64,000 bases of DNA from Candidatus Sulfotelmatobacter sp. (GTDB taxonomy: Bacteria > Vulcanimicrobiota > Vulcanimicrobiia > Vulcanimicrobiales > Vulcanimicrobiaceae). Below, in pieces: positions 9,531 through 18,114 of the stretch. The stretch lies in NCBI GenBank assembly GCA_035504415.1, contig DATJRY010000021.1, positions 388,580 to 452,579 on the forward strand, written 5' to 3'. The translations under genes and the position numbers were made by a program. How positions within the stretch are numbered: the first letter of the stretch is position 1; each line of letters starts with the position of its first letter. Under the pieces are notes generated by a model, which was not told where the DNA came from, ran no database searches, and was given only the letters and a program-made list of their open reading frames with translations.

Positions 9531-10760
9531 GTGGCCAATATTGTCCCGATGGTTAGCGTCCCGTCGACTAGTGAGCGCTCGGGCCGAAGAGCTGCGGGCC
9601 AGGTTCTGCGGCTCACACGAATAGAGCTGGAGAACTGGCGTAATTTTCAACGCGCCGCAGTCGATCTTTCACGCCGCGCTTTTATCGTTGGCCCCAATGC
9701 ATCGGGGAAATCCAACTTCCTGGACGCCTTCAGATTCCTGAACGAGATCGTGAGCGTCGGCGGAGGCCTTCAGGCTGCGATCAGTCAACGCGGGGGCATT
9801 TCGCGGCTCAGAAGTTTATTGGCGCGACAAAACTCCGACATTGTTCTGCGAACAACGCTGGGCACCGATGAGGATCCTCGTCGGTGGCAATACGAGTTGG
9901 TGTTTAACTTGTCGAGTCGGGCGGCGCGAGCAGTACCCGTGGTAAAAATGGAGCGCGCGTGGCGAGATGGTGAACTAGTACTAGACCGTCCCGATGATTC
10001 AGATAAGATCGACCGAATTCGGCTAAGGCAAACAGCTCTAGAGCAAATTGCCGCGAATGTGGAATTCCGTCCAATTGCGGACCTTTTTCAATCGATCCGA
10101 TACTTGCACATTGTCCCACAGCTAGTTCGGGACCCCGATCGCTCGGTTGGGAGATTGGACGACCCGTACGGCGGCGACTTTCTTGAGACGATCGCCCGAA
10201 CCCCCAAGCGTGAACAGGAAACGCGGCTGAAGCGCATCACGGATGCTCTCAAGATCGCCGTGCCTCAGCTTGCTGACCTTAAACTTGAACGCGATAAAGC
10301 GAGCGGCAAGCCACACCTTATCGGAAAATATGCGCACTGGCGCCCCCAAGGAGCCTGGCAGCGCGAAGACCAGTTTTCTGATGGGACGTTGAGGCTGATT
10401 GGGCTGCTCTGGGCGATTCTTGATGTCCGCGGCCCGCTTCTACTAGAAGAGCCCGAATTATCGTTGAACGAGGCGATCGTTCGCCAAATTCCGAGCTTTA
10501 TCTATCGGATGCAGCAGCGCAGCGGCAGGCAAGTTCTTCTCTCGACGCACGCTGACGAAATGTTTATAGACTCGGGGATTGGAGCAGATGAAGTCCTCCT
10601 CATCAGGCCGACACCCGATGGATCTACAATTGTGTCGGGTGCGACAGTCGACAAGGTTCGCGCCGTTCTCCAAGCCGGCGACACGCTGGCAGAGGCTCTG
10701 CGGCCGCTCGTAAAGCCACCGAAACTGGATCAACTGTCACTATTTGCTCCTCTCGAATAA
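9531..10760 (+). CDS. AAA_21/OLD-type ABC-like ATPase (putative defence ATPase)
   Basis: A 409-residue SMC/RecF/OLD-like ATPase. N-terminal IELENWRNFQ leads to Walker A GPNASGKSN (54-62). An ABC-type signature is FSDGTLRL (282-289), Walker B is LLLEEPE (303-309), and the switch region LLSTHADE has His340. It lacks the C-terminal TOPRIM domain of full OLD nucleases; the next gene, five bases downstream, supplies a TOPRIM-like protein instead. Base composition is about 52% GC in a sampled line against about 70% around it, suggesting transfer. The GTG at 9531 is tentative; ATG 9549 is possible. The likely role is a sensor/effector ATPase of an anti-phage system (inference). Confidence 0.8.
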   Translation: MANIVPMVSVPSTSERSGRRAAGQVLRLTRIELENWRNFQRAAVDLSRRAFIVGPNASGKSNFLDAFRFLNEIVSVGGGLQAAISQRGGISRLRSLLARQNSDIVLRTTLGTDEDPRRWQYELVFNLSSRAARAVPVVKMERAWRDGELVLDRPDDSDKIDRIRLRQTALEQIAANVEFRPIADLFQSIRYLHIVPQLVRDPDRSVGRLDDPYGGDFLETIARTPKREQETRLKRITDALKIAVPQLADLKLERDKASGKPHLIGKYAHWRPQGAWQREDQFSDGTLRLIGLLWAILDVRGPLLLEEPELSLNEAIVRQIPSFIYRMQQRSGRQVLLSTHADEMFIDSGIGADEVLLIRPTPDGSTIVSGATVDKVRAVLQAGDTLAEALRPLVKPPKLDQLSLFAPLE

Positions 10761-10765
10761 ACGCG

Positions 10766-11359
10766 ATGTTATTCGCGGTGGTTGAAGGCCGGGTAGATGC
10801 GGCCGTAGCAGAGCGCGTTGCACGACACACAAACGTGTTAATCGACCAGATCCTGATCAAGAACGGTCGCGCGAACATCGCGTCAAAGGTGCGCGGGTAT
10901 GCCGGGTCCGCGGTCCAGGAGCAGAAATGGTTCGTGCTCGCCGATCTAGATTCGGACCCGTGCCCGAGCGATTTGCTAGGCAGATGGGGAGTGCCGGCAC
11001 GCTCAGCGCATTTTACCTGTCGGTTCGCGGTGCGCGAAGTTGAGGCGTGGCTCCTCTCGGACGCGGAAACGCTCGCGCAGGAGTTGCATGTCAGTCAATC
11101 AGCCCTTCCGCCCCGTCCGGAAGAACTAAGAGACGCCAAATTAGCGCTAGTGAACGCAGCGAGAAGATCGAGAAGGCGCTCTGTGCGAGAAGCACTGACG
11201 CCTCCTCCTACGAGTTTGCTACAAACCGGTCCTGACTATACGCCTTGGATAATCGACTATGTGCAGAGAAATTGGCGCCCCGGGCAAGCCGCGCTAATTT
11301 CGCCGAGCCTCCGGAAGTGCATGACTTCCCTAACTTCGCTCTTCGATCGACTTGTTTGA
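10766..11359 (+). CDS. TOPRIM-like protein (DUF4276-like), partner of ATPase
   Basis: A 197-residue protein in the same low-GC cassette, five bases after the ATPase. The N-terminal strand ending VVEGRVD (Glu7), a second strand FVLADLDSD (Asp60/Asp62) and an REVEAWLLSD helix near 90-99 match the acidic pattern of TOPRIM-type nucleases and of the DUF4276 proteins often found beside AAA_21 ATPases. It would be the catalytic or effector subunit, cleaving nucleic acid when the ATPase is triggered. The assignment rests on motif layout only. Its TGA overlaps a TTG start of the next gene. Confidence 0.65.
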   Translation: MLFAVVEGRVDAAVAERVARHTNVLIDQILIKNGRANIASKVRGYAGSAVQEQKWFVLADLDSDPCPSDLLGRWGVPARSAHFTCRFAVREVEAWLLSDAETLAQELHVSQSALPPRPEELRDAKLALVNAARRSRRRSVREALTPPPTSLLQTGPDYTPWIIDYVQRNWRPGQAALISPSLRKCMTSLTSLFDRLV

Positions 11360-12240
11360 CAAGGACACAGCGGGCGGTCCTCTTGGTCGCGCTGGCGCAG
11401 CTTGCGATCGGTGCGGCCGCGATCTTCGCGCGCTTCGCGCTGGTCACGGGGGGCCCGCTGGCCGTCTCGGCGGCGCGCTTGGCTCTCGCCGCGGTCCCAA
11501 TCGTCGCGCTGGCGGCCTGGCGCGGCCGGTTGCGGCGGATCGACGACCGCACCGAGTGGCGCTTGGTCCTCGCGGGACTCGTGCTCGCGCTGCACTTCGC
11601 GACCTGGATCTCCTCGCTGCGCTTCGCCTCGGTCGCGATCTCGACGCTGCTGGTGTGCTCGGTCCCGGTGTGGACGGAGATCATCGAGGCCGTGCGCCGC
11701 CGGCGCATCGATCCGGTCGCGAGCGCGAGCATCGTCGGCGCGCTGCTCGGCGTGGCGATCGTCGTCGGCGCGCCCGATCGCGCCAACACGCCGCTCGGCA
11801 TCGCGCTCGCACTGGTCGGCGCGCTCGCGTTCGCCGCGTATCTGCTGGTCGTACGCGGCACCGATCCGCGGTACGACACGCTGGCCGTCATCTCGCGCAC
11901 CTATCCGGTCGCCGCTATCGCGCTCGCGCTCGCGGCGTCGGCGCTGCGCGATCCGCTGCCGGCGGCGGGGGATTGGCGCGGCTGGGCTGGTATTCTCGCG
12001 ATGGCCCTGCTCTCGCAGCTGTTCGGCCACACCGCGCTGAACGCGGCCGTGCGCGTCCTCTCGGCGACCTTCGTCGCCACCATGACGCTGCTCGAGCCGG
12101 TCATCGCCGCCGTGCTGGCAGCCTGGCTGTTCGCCGAGCGGCTCGGCCCGCTGACGGCGCTCGGCGCGATCGTCATCTTGGGCGCGATCGCGCTGGCGAT
12201 TCGCGACCTGCCCGGGATCGGGGAAACACCGGCACCATGA
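11356..12240 (+). CDS. EamA/DMT-superfamily transporter
   Basis: A 294-residue inner-membrane permease with about ten predicted transmembrane helices in two EamA repeats, ending in a short basic/polar tail. DMT transporters export amino acids, nucleosides or other metabolites; the substrate is unknown here. No ATG or GTG lies near the first helix. The most reasonable start is TTG 11356 (then TRTQRAVLLVALAQ), which overlaps the TGA of the TOPRIM-like gene as TTGA. GC content jumps back to about 70% exactly here. An extended reading from 11245 would place low-GC out-of-frame sequence at the N-terminus and is unlikely. Confidence 0.82.
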   Translation: MTRTQRAVLLVALAQLAIGAAAIFARFALVTGGPLAVSAARLALAAVPIVALAAWRGRLRRIDDRTEWRLVLAGLVLALHFATWISSLRFASVAISTLLVCSVPVWTEIIEAVRRRRIDPVASASIVGALLGVAIVVGAPDRANTPLGIALALVGALAFAAYLLVVRGTDPRYDTLAVISRTYPVAAIALALAASALRDPLPAAGDWRGWAGILAMALLSQLFGHTALNAAVRVLSATFVATMTLLEPVIAAVLAAWLFAERLGPLTALGAIVILGAIALAIRDLPGIGETPAP

Positions 12241-12676
12241 AGTACAAGCAGATCGCCGACGACGGACTGGCCACCTACGCGCTGATCTTCGACGAGGGCG
12301 ACGAGGCCGTCGCCGAGCTGCGCCGCGCGAGACGAACGTCGACGGCGCCTCCTTCACCGCCGTCGGCGCCGGTTCGCGCGCGGTCGTCGGCTGGTTCGAC
12401 TTCGACCGCAACGCCTACGATCCGATCCCGGTGAACGAACAGGTCGAGCTGTGCTCGATGATCGGCGACGTCGCGAGCTTGCCGAGCGGCGAAGGCCAGG
12501 TCCATGCGCACGTCGTCCTGGCCCGGCGGGACGGCTCGACTCGGGGCGGCCACCTGTTGGAATTCCACGTGAAGCCGACGCTCGAGCTGATCCTGACGGA
12601 GACCCCGACCCATTTGCGCAAGCGAGCCCAGCCCGGCTCGGCGGTGGCGACCATCCGTCTCGACGAGTCGGGTTGA
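12237..12676 (+). pseudogene. PPC-domain (DUF296) protein gene with frameshift
   Basis: Starts MKYKQIADDGLATYALIF at ATG 12237 (ATGA overlap with the transporter stop) and reads well to ELRR at 12326. The family match then continues one frame over from GAG 12329 (ETNVDGASFTAVGAGSRAVV) through HAHVVL and GGHLLEF to the stop at 12676. The two halves join into a complete PPC domain of about 146 residues, with the conserved HAH and GGH metal-site histidines. The break is an effective loss of one base inside CGCCGCGC. It is either a true inactivation or a sequencing error. Confidence 0.8.
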
Positions 12677-12701
12677 CCGATCACGATATATCGCGTACTA
12701 T
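12673..12701 (+). promoter_or_regulatory. Sigma70-like promoter for the MFS exporter
   Basis: TTGACC (12673-12678), a 17-base spacer and TACTAT (12696-12701). The -35 overlaps the stop codon of the PPC gene. The expected start site near 12708 is at or next to ATG 12709. Confidence 0.6.
12684..12693. promoter_or_regulatory. Palindrome in promoter spacer (operator candidate)
   Basis: CGATATATCG is a perfect 10-bp palindrome centred between the -35 and -10 boxes of the exporter promoter, where a repressor such as a TetR-type protein would block RNA polymerase. No regulator gene is adjacent. Confidence 0.4.
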
Positions 12702-12708
12702 CGACCAG

Positions 12709-12735
12709 ATGATTTTCCCCGCGGTGCGCCGGTGA
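12709..12735 (+). CDS. Possible leader peptide MIFPAVRR upstream of exporter
   Basis: An eight-codon ORF beginning at or immediately after the predicted transcription start. Its TGA overlaps the exporter GTG as GTGA, which would allow coupling. Coding status is unproven and rests only on position. Confidence 0.3.
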   Translation: MIFPAVRR

Positions 12736-14246
12736 CCGAGCGCAAGACGTCGCCATTCCTGATCAGCCTGACCGTCATGCTCGGGATGATCATGGCCATC
12801 ATCGACGCGACGATCGTCAACGTCGCGCTGGCGACGATCGCGGGGAACCTGGGCGCTTCGATCGACGACGCGGCGTGGGTTGCGACCGGCTACATCCTGG
12901 CCAGCGTCATCACCATGCCGCTCAACGGCTGGCTGACGGCGTACTTCGGCCGCAAGAAGTTCTACGCCGGCTGCATCCTGATCTTCACCGTCGCCTCGTT
13001 CTTGTGCGGCACGGCGACGAACATCTGGCAGCTGGTCGTCTACCGCGTGATCCAAGGCTTCGGCGGCGGCGCGCTGCAGCCGACGGCGCAGGCGATCATG
13101 TTCGAGACGTTCCCGCCCGCGCAGCGCGGCAGCGCGATGGCGATCTTCGGCTTGGGCGCGATGGTCGGCCCGGCGCTCGGCCCGATCCTGGGCGGCTACA
13201 TCGTCGACAACGCGAGCTGGCAGCTGATCTTCTACATCAACTTGCCGATCGGCTTGATCGCGTTCCTGATGACCAACGCCTTCATCCCCAACCCGCACTA
13301 CTTGAGCAAACCGAAGGGCGGTCTGGATTGGCTGGGCCTGGGCCTGCTCTCGAGCGGCTTGGCATCACTGCAGTACGTCCTCGAGCGCGGTCAGCACGAC
13401 GACTGGTGGAGCTCCGGCACCATCACGCTGCTGGCCGTCGTCTCGGCCGTCACGCTGACCTGGTTCGTCGTCAAGACGGTTCGCGACAAGCACCCGTTGG
13501 TCGACCTGAAGGTCTTCCGCTATCGCACCTTCACGGTCGGCAACATCTTGATGACGATCGTCGGCTTCGGGTTGTTCGGGACCAGCTTGATCATGCCGCT
13601 GTTCTTCCAGACCGTGATGGGGATGACGGCCTTCGACACCGGGATGGCGCTCTTGCCGGGCGCAGTCGCGACCGCGATCTGCATGATCATCGTCGGCCGG
13701 CTGATGAACTTCATCGATCCGCGAGTCCTGGGCGGGCTCGGCATGGTGCTGTTCGCGTGGTCGTGTTGGGCGCTGGGCGGTCTCAACGAGCAGGCCGGGG
13801 TGGGTGACGTCTTCATGCCGCGGCTCGTGCAAGGCTTTGCGATGGGCTTGCTGTTCGTGCCCCTCACGACCGTCATGCTGGGCGCCATTCCGCGCGAGGA
13901 AATGGCCGGCGCGACCGGCGTCTCGCTGCTGCTGCGCCAGCTCGGCGGCAGCCTGGGCATCGCGGCCCTGACGACGCTGCTGGCGCGCGAGACCGCGATC
14001 GCCTGGAACGTCCTGGCCGGCGGCGTCACCCGGACACACGGTCAGTCGACGATGGTACTCACGCAGCTCGTCGCGCAATCGTCGTCGGTGATCGCCTACG
14101 ACTACCTGTTCCGCGTCTCGGCGATCGTCTTCATCGTCGCGTTGCCGCTGGTGTACTTCATGCGCGCCCCGCGCGCGGTTCGCGACGCCCAAGCCGCCGC
14201 CAAGAAATCGGGCGGTGCGATGCCGGCGATGGCGATGGCCGAGTAG
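12732..14246 (+). CDS. DHA2-family MFS multidrug exporter (EmrB/QacA type)
   Basis: A 504-residue major-facilitator permease with a 14-helix DHA2 profile. The first helix contains the family block MIDATIVNVAL-like IIDATIVNVAL, motif A is YFGRKKFYAG, and motif C-like GPALGPILGGYIVD lies before INLPIGL. It is a proton-driven drug or metabolite efflux pump of the cytoplasmic membrane. The GTG start is fixed by coupling to the short leader ORF and the promoter. No HlyD/EmrA partner is adjacent, so it may work alone or with an unlinked adaptor. Confidence 0.92.
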   Translation: MTERKTSPFLISLTVMLGMIMAIIDATIVNVALATIAGNLGASIDDAAWVATGYILASVITMPLNGWLTAYFGRKKFYAGCILIFTVASFLCGTATNIWQLVVYRVIQGFGGGALQPTAQAIMFETFPPAQRGSAMAIFGLGAMVGPALGPILGGYIVDNASWQLIFYINLPIGLIAFLMTNAFIPNPHYLSKPKGGLDWLGLGLLSSGLASLQYVLERGQHDDWWSSGTITLLAVVSAVTLTWFVVKTVRDKHPLVDLKVFRYRTFTVGNILMTIVGFGLFGTSLIMPLFFQTVMGMTAFDTGMALLPGAVATAICMIIVGRLMNFIDPRVLGGLGMVLFAWSCWALGGLNEQAGVGDVFMPRLVQGFAMGLLFVPLTTVMLGAIPREEMAGATGVSLLLRQLGGSLGIAALTTLLARETAIAWNVLAGGVTRTHGQSTMVLTQLVAQSSSVIAYDYLFRVSAIVFIVALPLVYFMRAPRAVRDAQAAAKKSGGAMPAMAMAE

Positions 14247-14338
14247 CTCGCCTTCACCATGCGCACGGTGATCGAAAAACTTTCGTAAACGCCGTCGGCG
14301 CGGGCGTCCGTCGTGCGGCTTTGGCCGACCATAGTTGC

Positions 14339-15106
14339 ATGAATCGAATCTGGCTCGCCGGTCTCGGCGCTCTCGCGCTCACTGCTGCCGGCGCCGCCCC
14401 GGGACGGGCGGCCGACCAAACGACGATCATCGCGCTGGTGTCCGCGGTCGGCAACGCGGCGATGCGCGAGGTCGCGGCGATGTACGAACGCGTCCACCCG
14501 GACGTGCACGTGCAAATCGTCCCCGGCGGTGCCGCGGTGCTGGTGGCACAAGTGGAGGCGGGCTCCGGCGGCGACCTCATCACCGGCGGCCCGGAGGCGC
14601 TCGCGCCGCTCGTGACGCACCACAAGATCGGGTCCGGGGTGGGCATCTTCTCGTTCCACGAGGTCGTCCTCGTGCGCCACGGTTCGACCAAGGTGCACTC
14701 CCTGCGCGATCTCGCCAATCCCGGCATGCGACTCGCGCTCGGAACGACGAACTCGACGATCGCGGCCTATTCGAACGAGGTGCTGCGGAAAGCCGCCGAG
14801 CAATACGGCGCGGATTTCCCGAAGAAGGTGATGGCGAACGTCATCGTGACCGAGTCGACGTCCACCGAAATCGCCGCGGCCGTGCGGAGCGGTCTGGTCG
14901 AGGCCGCGATCGGCTTCAGCTCCGACGCCTCCGACGGGGTCGACGCGATCAACGTGCCGGCCGCGGACGACGTCATCACGGTCGATCAGGTGGCGCCCGT
15001 GAACGGCTCGCCGCACGCCGACGCGGTGGCGGCGTTCTCCACGTATCTGCGCGGCCCGGAGGCGCAAGCGGCGTTCCGCAAGCACCACCTCGACGCACCG
15101 CACTGA
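14339..15106 (+). CDS. ModA-like periplasmic substrate-binding protein
   Basis: A 255-residue exported binding protein. The signal peptide MNRIWLAGLGALALTAAGA has cleavage near GRAAD. A type II periplasmic binding fold follows: IIALVSAVGNAAMREV, VPGGAAVLVAQVEAGSGGD and DLANPGMRLALG match the molybdate/extracellular solute-binding (SBP_bac_11) family. Anion-site residues are not certain, so the ligand could be an oxyanion or another small molecule. It is an orphan: no ModB/ModC-type permease or ATPase is adjacent. ATG 14339 is chosen because it begins the signal peptide; another ATG lies six codons upstream. Confidence 0.82.
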   Translation: MNRIWLAGLGALALTAAGAAPGRAADQTTIIALVSAVGNAAMREVAAMYERVHPDVHVQIVPGGAAVLVAQVEAGSGGDLITGGPEALAPLVTHHKIGSGVGIFSFHEVVLVRHGSTKVHSLRDLANPGMRLALGTTNSTIAAYSNEVLRKAAEQYGADFPKKVMANVIVTESTSTEIAAAVRSGLVEAAIGFSSDASDGVDAINVPAADDVITVDQVAPVNGSPHADAVAAFSTYLRGPEAQAAFRKHHLDAPH

Positions 15107-15163
15107 GCTAGCAAAAACACGAACCGGCGCAACCTTCCCCGCCGGCTCCCGGTAGCAGCGCCC

Positions 15164-16114
15164 ATGAATCGTACGAGGTTCATCGGGACGACCGTCGGCG
15201 CGCTGGCGGCGAGCGCGATTCCGCTCGCCGCCGACGCGAGCGAAACGGACATCGCGCTGCAGACGCCGACCGGATCGATCGCCGGTACGCTCACGCTGCC
15301 ATCGGACGGTCCCTGTCCGGTCGTGTTGATCGTCGCCGGCTCGGGACCGGTCGACCGCAACGGGAACAGCGGACCGATTCGCGCCGACACGTACGCCCTG
15401 CTGGCGGCCGCGCTCGCGGCGCGCGGCATCGCGTCCGTCCGGTACGACAAGCGCGGCGTCGCCGGCAGCGCCGCGGCGGCGACGAGCGAAGCGGCGCTCC
15501 GGTTCGAGACGTACATCGACGACGCCGCGGCGTGGTTGCGTTTGCTGGACGCGGACCATCGGTTCACGCGCGTCGTGCTGGCCGGCCACAGCGAGGGCGC
15601 CATGGTCGGCCTGGTGGCCGTTCAACACGCGCCGGCCGCCGCGTACGTGAGCCTGGAGGGTCCCGGCCGCCCGATCCCCACCGTTCTGCGCGAGCAGCTC
15701 GAGCCGAAACTGCCGCCCGACCTCTACGCGAAGGCCGACGCGATCACCACGGCGCTCCAAGCGGGCAAGACCGTCGACAACGTGCCGCCCGAACTCTGGT
15801 CGCTGTTCCGGACGTCCGTGCAGCCCTATCTCATCTCGTGGTTCCGCTACGTTCCCGCCGACGAGATCGCCAAGGTGCGCATCCCGACGACGATCGTGCA
15901 GGGGACGGCCGACGTGCAGGTGTCGATGGTCGACGCGAACGCGCTGGCGAAGGCGCAGCCGGCGGCCAAGCTCGACGTGATCGACGGGATGAACCACATG
16001 CTCAAGCACGCCCCCGATACGTCCTCGCAAGCGGCGATCCTCGCCGGCTACACCGACGCGAGCTTGCCGATCGTCCCGCAAGCCGTCGACGCCGTCGCGA
16101 GCGCCGCCGGCTAG
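15164..16114 (+). CDS. Secreted alpha/beta hydrolase (esterase)
   Basis: A 316-residue alpha/beta hydrolase with an N-terminal export signal of about 25 residues (MNRTRFIGTTVGALAASAIP). The triad is visible as Ser143 in GHSEGA, Asp250 in QGTADVQV and His278 in GMNHML. An oxyanion region VAGSGPVDRNG and YDKRG at about 94-98 place it with the YtxM/EstC-like or dienelactone-like serine hydrolases, i.e. an exported carboxylesterase. It follows the ModA-like gene by 57 bases containing a weak CCGGC/GCCGG hairpin. Its stop overlaps the convergent GH133 gene. Confidence 0.85.
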   Translation: MNRTRFIGTTVGALAASAIPLAADASETDIALQTPTGSIAGTLTLPSDGPCPVVLIVAGSGPVDRNGNSGPIRADTYALLAAALAARGIASVRYDKRGVAGSAAAATSEAALRFETYIDDAAAWLRLLDADHRFTRVVLAGHSEGAMVGLVAVQHAPAAAYVSLEGPGRPIPTVLREQLEPKLPPDLYAKADAITTALQAGKTVDNVPPELWSLFRTSVQPYLISWFRYVPADEIAKVRIPTTIVQGTADVQVSMVDANALAKAQPAAKLDVIDGMNHMLKHAPDTSSQAAILAGYTDASLPIVPQAVDAVASAAG

Positions 16115-18108
16115 CCGTCGCCCAACAGCCGCAGCGCGTCGATCAGCGCGGCGACGCTCCAGGCTTGCGCGGGGCAACCGCGCGGCGCGTGCGGGGGGTC
16201 GCCGTCGGCGATCTCGCACAGCGTGCCGAGCGCGTCGGTTTCGAGCGCGTCGAGCAGCGGCTGCACGAACGTCCGCGTGCGCGCCGCATCGCCGTAGGCG
16301 CGCAGGTGCGCGCGGATGAACGGGCCGGCCAGCCACGGCCACACCGTCCCCTGATGGTAGGCGCCGTCGCGCGCGGCTTGGTCCCCGCCGTAGGTGCCGT
16401 GGTACCGCGGATCGTCGGGCGCGAGCGTGCGCAGGCCGAGCGAGGTCCACAGGTGCGCCGCGCAGACGTCGACGATGGCGCGGGCGCGCTCGGCGTCGAA
16501 CGCGCCGGCCGGCAACGCGACCGCGAACAGTTGGTTGGGCCGCAGTGAGAGATCGTCGCCGTCGGGTCCGTCGAGCACGTCGTAGCACCAGCCGCGTTCG
16601 GCGTTCCAATAGCGCTGCATCGCGGCGGCGGCCTTGTCGCCGAGCGCGCGGAACGCGTTCGGCGGGCGGCCGAGGCGGCGCGCGAAGGTCTCGCACGCGC
16701 GCAGCGCGTTGTACCAGAGGGCGTTGATCTCGATCGGCTTACCGCGTCGCGGCGTGATCACGCGGTCGCCGACCTTCGCGTCCATCCAGGTCAGCTGCAC
16801 GCCCGGCGCGCCGCCCCGCACGAGACCGTCGGCGTCGAGGCCGATGCCGAAGCGCGTCCCCTCGCGGTAGCCGTCGATCACCGCCCGCACCGCCGGCATG
16901 ACGTCGAGCAGGAACGGCACGTCGTCGGTCGCGTCGAGGTAGGCGCGGACCGCTTCGATGAACCACAGCGGCGCATCGATGGTGTTGTACTCGGCCGGCC
17001 CGCCGGCATCGGGAAAGCGGTTGGGGATCAGCCCGTCGGCGACGTGCGCCGCAAAGGTGCGCAGCACGTCGGCCGCGTCGGCGGCGCGATTGGTCGCCAG
17101 CAGCAGGCCCGGCAGCGCGATCATCGTGTCGCGGCCCCAGTCGGTGAACCACGGGTAGCCGGCGATCACCGTCGTCCCGGCCAGCGGCGGCTCGCCGCGC
17201 GCGACGACGAACTGGTCGGCGGCGAGCGCGAGCCGGCCGAGCAGCGGCGTCGACTGGCGGTCGGCGATCGCGCGGTTGGCGTGACGGCGGGTGGCGACGA
17301 CGTCGGCGGCCACCGCCGGCGCCGCCGGATCGAGGCTGCAGACGACGCCGCCGCTCGCGCCGTCCGCCAGCGTCCACGCCAACGTGAGGACGTGGGCGTA
17401 GTCGTCGACGTCCGGCAGGCCGCGCTCGGTCTCGCGCGGCAGCAGAAATCCCGCATAGCGTTCGGACGCCGCGCTCGCGCTCGCGCCGGGAGCGCGCACG
17501 TATAGCGTGCGCTGCGCGGCCGGCAGGCGGATCTCGGCGCCGCCGGCGACCAGCGTGGTCGCAAACGACTCGAGCGACGGCAGCGGACCGCCGTGATGGT
17601 CGCGGTCGGCGACGACCAAACGGCCGCGTATCGCCAGCGCGGTGCGCGCACGCGTGACGTGCAGCGCGACGGCGATCGCATCCGCTCCCTGTGGCATCGC
17701 CAGCGTGAGATCGAGCAGCGCGTCGCCGAGCGCGTACGTCCAGGTCGGCAGCCCGTCCGCGAGCGTGAAGGCTTCGACCAGCCGCCAGCCTTCGGGTGCG
17801 ATCGCGCCGGACTGCCACCGATCGGTCGCGAGCGCGTACGAACGGCCGTCGTAGTCGACGTCGAGCTCGAGGCGCGCGACGCACAGCCGTCGCGCGACGG
17901 GCGGCTCGACGGCGGCGATCAGCAAGCCGTGATAGCGGCGCGTGAGCGTGCCGGCGAGCGTGCCCATCGCGTAGCCGCCGCGTCCGTTCGTCAACAGCCA
18001 CTCGCGCGACTCGGCCGAGGCGAGATCGCCGCAGAGTCCCCGCCCGTACCGCACGCCGGAGATTGCGTCTCCGCCACGGAGGAAACCTGGCGTCCGATCC
18101 ACCAGCAC
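16111..18108 (-). CDS. Amylo-alpha-1,6-glucosidase, GH133-type glycogen debranching enzyme
   Basis: A 665-residue debranching enzyme of the bacterial/archaeal GDE type. The N-terminal domain has the family blocks GLCGDL, SREWLLTNGRGGYAMGT and RRYHGLLIA. The C-terminal (alpha/alpha)6 glucosidase domain has WFTDWGRDTMIALPGLL, EYNTIDAPLWFIEA, LTWMDAKVGD, KPIEINALWYNAL and the late GTVWPW. It removes alpha-1,6-linked glucose from glycogen branch stubs. The gene is transcribed away from a GH63 gene with only six bases between the proposed start codons (both GTG), so one or both true starts may be slightly downstream. Confidence 0.9.
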   Translation of the reverse strand: MLVDRTPGFLRGGDAISGVRYGRGLCGDLASAESREWLLTNGRGGYAMGTLAGTLTRRYHGLLIAAVEPPVARRLCVARLELDVDYDGRSYALATDRWQSGAIAPEGWRLVEAFTLADGLPTWTYALGDALLDLTLAMPQGADAIAVALHVTRARTALAIRGRLVVADRDHHGGPLPSLESFATTLVAGGAEIRLPAAQRTLYVRAPGASASAASERYAGFLLPRETERGLPDVDDYAHVLTLAWTLADGASGGVVCSLDPAAPAVAADVVATRRHANRAIADRQSTPLLGRLALAADQFVVARGEPPLAGTTVIAGYPWFTDWGRDTMIALPGLLLATNRAADAADVLRTFAAHVADGLIPNRFPDAGGPAEYNTIDAPLWFIEAVRAYLDATDDVPFLLDVMPAVRAVIDGYREGTRFGIGLDADGLVRGGAPGVQLTWMDAKVGDRVITPRRGKPIEINALWYNALRACETFARRLGRPPNAFRALGDKAAAAMQRYWNAERGWCYDVLDGPDGDDLSLRPNQLFAVALPAGAFDAERARAIVDVCAAHLWTSLGLRTLAPDDPRYHGTYGGDQAARDGAYHQGTVWPWLAGPFIRAHLRAYGDAARTRTFVQPLLDALETDALGTLCEIADGDPPHAPRGCPAQAWSVAALIDALRLLGDG

Positions 18109-18114
18109 CTAGCA

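Noticed and set aside
9490..11375. Possible direct repeats at the edges of the low-GC cassette (CAAGAAAGGC versus CAAGGACACA)
   Set aside because: The similarity is partial and could be chance; no clean target-site duplication could be supported.
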